A DNA stretch of 64,000 nucleotides from Chryseobacterium oryctis (GTDB lineage: Bacteria; Bacteroidota; Bacteroidia; Flavobacteriales; Weeksellaceae): the NCBI RefSeq assembly GCF_025971925.1, contig NZ_JAPDHV010000003.1, positions 1 to 64,000 of the forward strand. The letters are read 5' to 3'. The notes under the pieces were generated by a model, which was given only the letters and a program-made list of their open reading frames with translations, had not been told where the DNA came from and searched no databases. The position numbers and the translations under genes are program-made. This document shows positions 57,547 to 64,000 of the stretch, piece after piece (position 1 is the first letter of the stretch; every line of letters starts with the position of its first letter).

Positions 57547-59178
57547 ATGAAAAAACTGCCATTCACACTTTTGTTGGTATCAGGAATTGCTTTTGGTCAA
57601 TTCTTCGAAAAAGATAAAGTTTTTACAAAACAAGATACTTTAAAAGGTTCCAATACACCATTCCGAAATTTTTGGGACGTTAAGAAGTATGATTTATCAG
57701 TTGAGCCCGATTTTGAACAAAAAAGCATTAAAGGAAACAACAAAATTAGCTTTGAAATTATAAAAGACATTACGAACCCTACATTTCAGATAGATTTGCA
57801 GCAACCAATGAAAGCTGACAAAGTAGAAGCAGGTTTCCCGATTATTGAATACAAACAAGGCGGTGATTTCATTTGGATAAAAACCAATAAAAACTTCAAA
57901 AAAGGAGAAAAATATTCTATTGACGTTACCTACTCGGGCAATCCTACAATCGCTAAAAATGCACCTTGGGACGGAGGTTGGGTTTTCACACAGGATGAAA
58001 AAGGAAATCCGTGGATGAGTGTTGCCGATGAAGGAATCGGAGCTTCAATCTGGCTTCCTACAAAAGATATTTGGAGTGACGAACCTGAAAATGGGATTAT
58101 CATGAAAATCATTACCCCAAAAGATTTGGTCGGCGTTGGAAACGGAAAATTAATCGATAAAAAAGCAGAAGGTAATAAAACAGTTTATACTTGGGAAGTA
58201 AAAAATCCTATCAATGCCTATTCTATTATCCCTAATATTGGGAAATATGTCAACTTTAAAGACTCTTTCAACGGAGAAAAAGGTAAACTCGATTTAGATT
58301 ATTGGGTTTTGGATTACAATTTAGATAAAGCAAAAAAACAGTTTCAACAGGTAAAACCTATGCTTTCTGCATTTGAATATTGGTTTGGCCCATATCCTTT
58401 TTATGAAGACTCTTATAAATTGGTTGATTCTCCTTATTTAGGAATGGAACATCAAAGCAATGTTGCGTACGGAAACGGTTATCAAAACGGCTATCTTGGA
58501 AGAGATCTTTCAGGAACGGGAGTTGGTTTAAATTGGGATTATATCATTATCCATGAAAGTGGTCATGAGTGGTTTGCCAATAATATTACAGCTAAAGATC
58601 AAGCTGATATGTGGATTCACGAAAGTTTCACCATGTATTCCGAAGTACTTTTCACCGAAAAATACATGGACAAAAAATCTGCTGATAAATATGCCTTGGG
58701 TATCAGAGAAAATATACAAAACGACGTCCCAATTATCGGTAAATATGGTGTAAGAAATGAAGGCAGCGGAGATATGTATCCAAAAGGAGCAAGTATGCTT
58801 CACACAATCCGTCAGGTAATTAATGATGACGAAAAATTCAGACAAATTTTAAGAGGTTTAAATAAAGACTTTTATCATCAAACCGTAACAACACAACAAT
58901 TTGAAAATTATATTTCAAAAAAATCGGGAATAGATTTTTCGAGTGTTTTTAATCAGTATTTAAGAACAATACAAATTCCGACATTAGAATATTCTCAAAA
59001 AGGAAATGAACTAAAATTCAGATATACAAATGTTATTAAGAATCTGAAACTACCTATAAGAATTGAGGGAGAACAAACCATTAATCCTACGGAAAAATGG
59101 CAAATCGTAAAACTAAAAACAAATAAACCTGTTGAGTTCAACAAGTCTTATTATATTAATTATGAAAACATTCAATAA
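57547..59178 (+). CDS. M1-family metallopeptidase, exported
   Basis: 543 residues with a signal peptide (MKKLPFTLLLVSGIAFGQ). The zinc site is HESGH (336-340) with Glu359 in WIHESF 18 residues on; the exopeptidase motif is LGMEHQ (298-303). The C-terminal part is short, lacking the large helical domain of PepN. It probably removes N-terminal residues from peptides in the periplasm or outside. It forms a pair with the M61 peptidase downstream, but each has its own terminator. Confidence 0.92.
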   Translation: MKKLPFTLLLVSGIAFGQFFEKDKVFTKQDTLKGSNTPFRNFWDVKKYDLSVEPDFEQKSIKGNNKISFEIIKDITNPTFQIDLQQPMKADKVEAGFPIIEYKQGGDFIWIKTNKNFKKGEKYSIDVTYSGNPTIAKNAPWDGGWVFTQDEKGNPWMSVADEGIGASIWLPTKDIWSDEPENGIIMKIITPKDLVGVGNGKLIDKKAEGNKTVYTWEVKNPINAYSIIPNIGKYVNFKDSFNGEKGKLDLDYWVLDYNLDKAKKQFQQVKPMLSAFEYWFGPYPFYEDSYKLVDSPYLGMEHQSNVAYGNGYQNGYLGRDLSGTGVGLNWDYIIIHESGHEWFANNITAKDQADMWIHESFTMYSEVLFTEKYMDKKSADKYALGIRENIQNDVPIIGKYGVRNEGSGDMYPKGASMLHTIRQVINDDEKFRQILRGLNKDFYHQTVTTQQFENYISKKSGIDFSSVFNQYLRTIQIPTLEYSQKGNELKFRYTNVIKNLKLPIRIEGEQTINPTEKWQIVKLKTNKPVEFNKSYYINYENIQ

Positions 59179-59191
59179 TTAAAAGATAAAG

Positions 59192-59222
59192 AGCAAAATC
59201 GGAAATTCGGTTTTGCTTTTTT
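59192..59222 (+). terminator. Terminator of the M1 peptidase gene
   Basis: AGCAAAATCG and CGGTTTTGCT form a 10-base-pair stem (one G-U) with a 6-base loop and six T. Confidence 0.85.
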
Positions 59223-59306
59223 ATGTTTTTTTAAGAAAACTTTAATACATTATTAAGTAACAAAATCAATTTTCTAGCAACTATTTAACTATAAAATTAA
59301 AATTCA

Positions 59307-61163
59307 ATGAAGAAACTAGCACTGAGCTTAGGTGTTTTAACTGCTTTTTTGGTTAATGCACAGTCAATAAAAACGACCATTGATTTAGTCAATGTAAAAG
59401 ACGATAAAGTTGCTGTTACTATGGAATTTCCGAAAATGAAATCCGGAGACGTAAAATTCCATTTTCCTAAAACAGTTCCCGGAACATATTCAGTTGATGA
59501 TTACGGAAGATTTGTAGAAGGCATCAAGTTTTATGATAATAAAGGTAAAGAACTAACTTTCACCAAGGTTAACGACAATACGTATTCATTAAAAAATGCT
59601 CAAAACCTAACTAAAGTTACCTATTTGGTAAATGATAGTTTCGATGAAGAAATGGATTCTTCAAAGCATAAAGCGGTATTTTCACCTTCAGGAACAAACA
59701 TTGAAGAAGGTAAAATTTACCTTATCAATACTCATGGTTTTGTAGGTTATATTGAGAATATGCAGGATGTTCCTTATCAACTAGTGGTTCAAAAACCGAC
59801 TGATTTTTATGGAACTACAGCTTTGGTAGACCAAGATAAATCTGAATCAACAGACACTTATACATTGGCAAACTATGCTAAACTTACCGATTCTCCTTTG
59901 ATGTATACCAAACCGGATTATATCACCTTCAATGCAGGAGGAATGGATTTGGTTTTGGGAGTTTATTCTCCGACAGGAAAATATAAGGCTTCTGATTTTA
60001 AAGAAAATTTAGAAAAAATGGTACTTGCCCAAAAGAAATTTTTGGGAGATATGAATACCAATAAGAAGTATGCTATCATGCTGTATCTTTCTGGTGGAGA
60101 CGGACCTCAGATAAAAGGTTTCGGAGCATTAGAACATCATGAATCCACAAGTGTTGTTTTACCCGAAATGATGCCGAAAGATGCCATTGACAAAACTATT
60201 ACAGATGTTGTTTCTCATGAATTTTTCCATACGGTAAACCCTCTGAAAACCCACTCTGAAGAAATTCATTATTTCGATTATGCAGACCCTAAAATGTCTC
60301 AACATCTTTGGATGTATGAAGGCGGAACAGAATATTTTGCCAATTTATTCCAAATTCAGGAAGGGTTGATTAATAAAGATGAATTCTTACAGAGAATTAC
60401 CGAAAAAATTACCAACTCAAAAAACTATGACGACACAATGCCGTTTACAGTAATGAGTAAAAATGTTCTGAAAGAACCTTACAAAGACCAATACAGAAAT
60501 GTATATGAGAAAGGAACTCTTTTGGCAATGTGTCTTGATATTGAACTGAGAAAACTTTCCAACGGAGAAATGGGCTATCGTGATATGATAAGAAAATTAT
60601 CTCAAAGGTTCGGAGAAAACAAACCATTTAAAGACGATAAACTGATTGATGAACTTGTAACTATTACAGGATATCCTCAGGTAAAAGATTTTTACAACAA
60701 ATATATTGCTGGAAACCAAGCTACCCCTTACGAACAATACCTAAATATGGTAGGTGTAGAAGTACAGAAACAAGAAACTCCGCCACTTTTCTGGTTCATT
60801 AAAGACCCTCAACAAACAGGGTATAATGATAAGAACAAAACATTGGTTTTTGATGAAAATTCACCTTTATCGTCTTTCTCAAAAAGCATTGGCTTCAAAA
60901 TCACAGATGAAATCCTTGCTTTAAACGGAAAATCTATTGATATTCAAAAAATTCAGGATTTTATTGCTTATACTAGAAGCATCAAAGAAGGGCAAAATAT
61001 CACTTTGACTGTTTTAAGAAAAAATGGGGACAAAATGGATAAAGTCAACCTTTCAGGAAAAGCTGTTTTGGATAAGATGACCATTGAAACACTTCAATAT
61101 AGATCTAATCCAACTCCTGCGGAACAAAAACTGCAAGACCAATGGTTAACAGGTAAAAAATAA
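59307..61163 (+). CDS. M61-family peptidase with PDZ domain, exported
   Basis: 618 residues with a signal peptide (MKKLALSLGVLTAFLVNAQ). The zinc site HEFFH is at 304-308, and the third ligand is probably Glu338 in YEGGTEYF. A PDZ domain lies near 525-600 (GFKITDEILALNGKSIDIQK, GQNITLTVLRKNGDK). M61 is the glycyl aminopeptidase family. It probably works with the M1 enzyme in breaking down extracellular peptides. Confidence 0.92.
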   Translation: MKKLALSLGVLTAFLVNAQSIKTTIDLVNVKDDKVAVTMEFPKMKSGDVKFHFPKTVPGTYSVDDYGRFVEGIKFYDNKGKELTFTKVNDNTYSLKNAQNLTKVTYLVNDSFDEEMDSSKHKAVFSPSGTNIEEGKIYLINTHGFVGYIENMQDVPYQLVVQKPTDFYGTTALVDQDKSESTDTYTLANYAKLTDSPLMYTKPDYITFNAGGMDLVLGVYSPTGKYKASDFKENLEKMVLAQKKFLGDMNTNKKYAIMLYLSGGDGPQIKGFGALEHHESTSVVLPEMMPKDAIDKTITDVVSHEFFHTVNPLKTHSEEIHYFDYADPKMSQHLWMYEGGTEYFANLFQIQEGLINKDEFLQRITEKITNSKNYDDTMPFTVMSKNVLKEPYKDQYRNVYEKGTLLAMCLDIELRKLSNGEMGYRDMIRKLSQRFGENKPFKDDKLIDELVTITGYPQVKDFYNKYIAGNQATPYEQYLNMVGVEVQKQETPPLFWFIKDPQQTGYNDKNKTLVFDENSPLSSFSKSIGFKITDEILALNGKSIDIQKIQDFIAYTRSIKEGQNITLTVLRKNGDKMDKVNLSGKAVLDKMTIETLQYRSNPTPAEQKLQDQWLTGKK

Positions 61164-61166
61164 ATG

Positions 61167-61196
61167 AAAAGCGAGGAAATTTCCTCGCTTTTTTTA
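61167..61196. terminator. Bidirectional terminator
   Basis: AAAAGCGAGGAAA and its complement form a 13-base-pair stem with a 1-2-base loop and T-tracts, between the M61 gene and the convergent histidine kinase gene. Confidence 0.9.
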
Positions 61197-61213
61197 ATAT
61201 TAAAATTCTATTC

Positions 61214-62368
61214 TTATGCTTTCTTGATGGTAATTCTGAAAGTGGTTCCTTTTCCAACTTCTGTTTGAGAAATTTTAATGTCTCCGTTATGATATTCCTG
61301 AACTACTCTTTTTGCTAATGACAACCCCAATCCCCATCCTCTTTTTTTAGTTGAATATCCCGGTTTAAAAGCATTTCTGGCTTGTTGCTTGGTCATTCCG
61401 CTTCCTGTATCTTTTACCTCAACTAAAATATTTTTATTTCGCTCAAAAACAGACATTACCAAAATCCCTTCGCCCTTCATTGCATCCACCGCATTTTTTA
61501 CCAAATTTTCGATAACCCAGCTCATCAAAATTTTATTATGCGGAACTAAAATGTCATAAGTTGGAAGGTTTAAAGTAAAATCAATTTTTTTGGAAATTCT
61601 CGTTTTTAGATAATTAAAATTCTCCTGAATAGTTTCATTAAAATTTAAATCATTTACTTCAGGAACTGAGCCAATTTTTGAGAATCTTTCAGAAATCGTT
61701 CTCAGCCTTTCAATATCCTTTTCTATTTCATGTACGCCTTCAGAATCAGGATTTTCAAGTTTCATAATTTCTATCCATCCGATCATCGAAGACAAAGGTG
61801 TTCCGATTTGATGGGCTGTCTCTTTTGCCAAACCTGCCCAAAGATAGCCTTCGTCTGTTTTCTTAATTGTTCGCAAAAACCAAAATGAAAAAAGAAAATA
61901 AGACAAAATAAAAAATCCTAAAACAAACGGAGAATATCGTAATTTATTAAGTAATTGAGAGTTGTCATAGTAAACAAACTGATTATTTCCGTCAGGAAAT
62001 TTCAATTCAATTGCAGGATAACTTTTAGACATTTTTTTGGCTAGTGCTGTAATTTTTGATGCATCTTTTTCAATTTCACTAGGAATATTTTTATGAGCAA
62101 TAGGTCTATCATCTTTATCCAAAACAATTACCGGAATTGAAGTGTTCGAGCTATTAATTTGAAGAATAAGACCCTGAACCTCAAAACTTGGCGTTGCAAC
62201 CTCCTGTTGAAATTTCAAAGTACTTACCAAAATATCTACCCTTTTTACCTCTTCTTTTCGTAAATAATTAATAAGCAACATAGAAGCTACAACAATAATA
62301 ACCACCACCAAGGTCATTAGTGTAAAAATAATCCAGTTATTGAGCTTGGAAAAAATGGTTCTTCTCAA
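61214..62368 (-). CDS. Sensor histidine kinase
   Basis: 384 residues from TTG 62368 (no other Met until residue 18). Two membrane segments (12-34 and 147-166) enclose a periplasmic sensor of about 110 residues; no HAMP follows. The phosphoacceptor His186 is in KETAHQIGTPLSSM, the N box is NLVKNAVDAM, and the G boxes are DTGSGMT and GWGLGLSLAKRVV. No response-regulator gene is adjacent, so the partner is elsewhere. The gene starts 6 bases after dacB ends, so the two are co-transcribed and the signal may concern the cell wall. Confidence 0.92.
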   Translation of the reverse strand: MRRTIFSKLNNWIIFTLMTLVVVIIVVASMLLINYLRKEEVKRVDILVSTLKFQQEVATPSFEVQGLILQINSSNTSIPVIVLDKDDRPIAHKNIPSEIEKDASKITALAKKMSKSYPAIELKFPDGNNQFVYYDNSQLLNKLRYSPFVLGFFILSYFLFSFWFLRTIKKTDEGYLWAGLAKETAHQIGTPLSSMIGWIEIMKLENPDSEGVHEIEKDIERLRTISERFSKIGSVPEVNDLNFNETIQENFNYLKTRISKKIDFTLNLPTYDILVPHNKILMSWVIENLVKNAVDAMKGEGILVMSVFERNKNILVEVKDTGSGMTKQQARNAFKPGYSTKKRGWGLGLSLAKRVVQEYHNGDIKISQTEVGKGTTFRITIKKA

Positions 62369-62374
62369 AATAAT

Positions 62375-63748
62375 TTATTTTAAAACATTCAGGATTTTCT
62401 GCAATTCACTGCTTCCACTTCCCTGATAATTATTAATAATGATTGAAAATACATATTTTTTTCCATCTTTCGCAGTATGATAACCCGCGTAGGATTTTGT
62501 ATCTCTCATGGTTCCGCTTTTCATTTTCATTCCGTTGTCCTGAGTAGGAAATCCGTCATAATAAGCATCAAACCAAGATTGTTTTTTTGCATACAGCAAT
62601 GCTTGGACTTCAGCTTTTGCCGAAGCATAATTTTGTGGTGACAGTCCGCTTCCGTCAGCAAAATTTATCATATTTGCATTAATTCCTTTTGACTTCCAGA
62701 ATTCTTTAAGGTAAGCGACTCCACTTTTGAAACTCGAATTTCCTTTCTTTTCTTTTCCTAAAGTTTTAATTAAAGTTTCACCATAAAGATTAACACTTTT
62801 TCTTAAAAACCAGTACACAATTTTGTCCAAAGTCGGAGATTCATAAGTAAGAATTGTATTATTCTTCGGAAAATCCAGAGTTGGTTTTCCATCAATTGTC
62901 AATTGAGAATTGGTAATCACTTTTCCAGAAAAATCAATTCCAGATTCATGTAGCCATTGCTTTACTTCAACACCTAATTGCAACGGCGGATTGGGTGTAG
63001 AACCAGAAACCGTCATCGTTTTTCCTGCAGGTAAAGTTCCGTTAATTAATGCTACATCAGAATATGGAGCTGTGAAAATCAAACTTTGGTCTGAACTTCC
63101 TCCTACTTTTAGTTCATTAATCCATTTTACATTTTCTAAAGGATAAGAAAAACCTTTAAAATTTGTTCCGTTAATATTGATATCAAACTGATTTTCTCTC
63201 CAATTAACACCCCAAACTCCTGCTCCATAATAATTCCCTAAATCATCCCAAGGCCAACCTCCGGGAATTGTCTGAGCATCAAAATAACTATCATCAATAA
63301 CCAAATCACCGGAAATTTTTGTAATTCCTGATTTTTTAACTGCGTCAATGAGTTTCTTTTTGAAACTTTCGGGTTTATATGCCTCATAACGCCAGCTTCC
63401 CAACGTTGGATCTCCGTTGGACGAGATGAAAAGATTCCCGTTTAGATTTCCATTAGAAATCGTTCCTGAGTACCCCGAAATTGTTTTATAAGTATAATTT
63501 TTGCCTAAAGTTTCCAAAGCTGCCGCAGCCGTAAATATCTTTTGTGTAGAAGCTGTGGAAAGTCCTTTATTACCTTGATATTCATAAATAAAATTTCCGC
63601 TTTCGTCTGAAACATAAAACGATAAATTCGAAGAAACAGCACCTGAAGAGTTCATTAAATCTTTGGTTGCTTTATCCAATTTTTGAGCTATATTTTGAGC
63701 AAAAAAAATCTGTGTAGAAAAGACGATAACTGCGAAAGTTTTTTTCAT
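62375..63748 (-). CDS. dacB: D-alanyl-D-alanine carboxypeptidase/endopeptidase, PBP4 type (S13)
   Basis: 457 residues with a signal peptide (MKKTFAVIVFSTQIFFAQ). The three penicillin-binding motifs are STQK (67-70), SGLSPQN (near 365) and KSG in GMKMKSGTM (near 405). Domain inserts between STQK and the second motif are typical of the class C PBP4 group. It trims or cuts peptidoglycan cross-links in the periplasm. It sits 6 bases upstream of the histidine kinase. Confidence 0.93.
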   Translation of the reverse strand: MKKTFAVIVFSTQIFFAQNIAQKLDKATKDLMNSSGAVSSNLSFYVSDESGNFIYEYQGNKGLSTASTQKIFTAAAALETLGKNYTYKTISGYSGTISNGNLNGNLFISSNGDPTLGSWRYEAYKPESFKKKLIDAVKKSGITKISGDLVIDDSYFDAQTIPGGWPWDDLGNYYGAGVWGVNWRENQFDININGTNFKGFSYPLENVKWINELKVGGSSDQSLIFTAPYSDVALINGTLPAGKTMTVSGSTPNPPLQLGVEVKQWLHESGIDFSGKVITNSQLTIDGKPTLDFPKNNTILTYESPTLDKIVYWFLRKSVNLYGETLIKTLGKEKKGNSSFKSGVAYLKEFWKSKGINANMINFADGSGLSPQNYASAKAEVQALLYAKKQSWFDAYYDGFPTQDNGMKMKSGTMRDTKSYAGYHTAKDGKKYVFSIIINNYQGSGSSELQKILNVLK

Positions 63749-63807
63749 TGCACTATTGTTTGTAATATCAAATTCACTTTAGACCAACTATTCAAATATA
63801 AATAAAA

Positions 63808-64000
63808 TTAAAGCTCAGAACCAGCTTCAATTTCGTAAGGCTCTTTATTTTTCTCGAAAATTCTCGTTAATTCCTTGCCTTCGACAGTTATTTTATCTCC
63901 AATTCTTCTAATCCAGTTTCCTTCGCGAAGTCCTACAACTTTCAATTCATTTTGAGTCAAAAATTCTTTGATTCTCGTTTCTCTTGTTTCTCCATTATGC
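63808..64000 (-). CDS. Peptidase E (S51) C-terminal end, cut by the right edge
   Basis: The last 63 or so codons of a minus-strand gene whose start lies beyond the window. The phrase ETRETRIKEFLTQNELKVVG and the following LREGNWIRRIGDKITVEGKE fit the C-terminus of dipeptidase E, the alpha-aspartyl dipeptidase of family S51. The catalytic residues are in the missing part. It precedes dacB on the same strand with about 60 bases between. Confidence 0.7.
   Translation of the reverse strand, partial: HNGETRETRIKEFLTQNELKVVGLREGNWIRRIGDKITVEGKELTRIFEKNKEPYEIEAGSEL

Overview
The window looks like a chromosomal segment from a low-GC member of the Bacteroidota, most likely Chryseobacterium or a close relative in the Weeksellaceae. 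The evidence is a SusC/SusD outer-membrane pair, a type IX secretion C-terminal domain, TAnnTTTG-type promoters, a fused E1 alpha/beta 2-oxoacid dehydrogenase, and a close relative of the protein-glutaminase known from Chryseobacterium proteolyticum. No rRNA, tRNA, CRISPR array, insertion sequence or prophage was found. Most of the window is housekeeping sequence with a few accessory modules.

Layout. 1-0.9 kb: an unrecognised gene running off the left edge, preceded by a perfect palindrome. 1-6.3 kb: purine synthesis (purL, purB). 6.5-7.1 kb: a 49-residue double-glycine-leader peptide and a small secreted protein. 7.2-18.5 kb: a polysaccharide utilisation locus (SusC, SusD, LamG lipoprotein, two PF10091/GH144-type enzymes, an exported esterase, a GH3 glucosidase) that I read as aimed at beta-1,2-glucan. 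18.8-31.4 kb: mixed genes (DUF4197-like, DUF493, ArsC-like, deoxynucleoside kinase, secreted beta-propellers, glutaminyl cyclase, fused E1, polyprenyl synthase, sterol desaturase family, rlmN). 31.5-32.6 kb: queA. 32.8-36.2 kb: a three-gene operon (GH109, nucleotidyltransferase, NahK-like kinase) that looks like amino-sugar salvage. 36.2-45.8 kb: gyrB, cydAB, OmpA-like protein, T9SS leucine-rich-repeat protein, lysS, and a small lipoprotein plus cytochrome c pair.

46.2-53.4 kb holds a full tryptophan operon, trpEGDCF-X-BA, where X is an unrecognised 185-residue gene. It is preceded by a leader peptide with three consecutive Trp codons, a terminator hairpin and a segment that could form an antiterminator. 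This is the best regulatory find in the window. 53.5-57.4 kb: an SDR, protein-glutaminase with a small lipoprotein downstream, an exported peptide-deformylase-like protein with a changed metal ligand, and lipB. 57.5-64 kb: two secreted metallopeptidases (M1, M61), an orphan histidine kinase, PBP4/DacB, and the C-terminal end of a peptidase E gene cut by the right edge.

Many genes end in a strong hairpin followed by a T-tract, often shared by convergent neighbours, so operon borders are fairly clear. Functions rest on motif recognition by eye; no database search was run.
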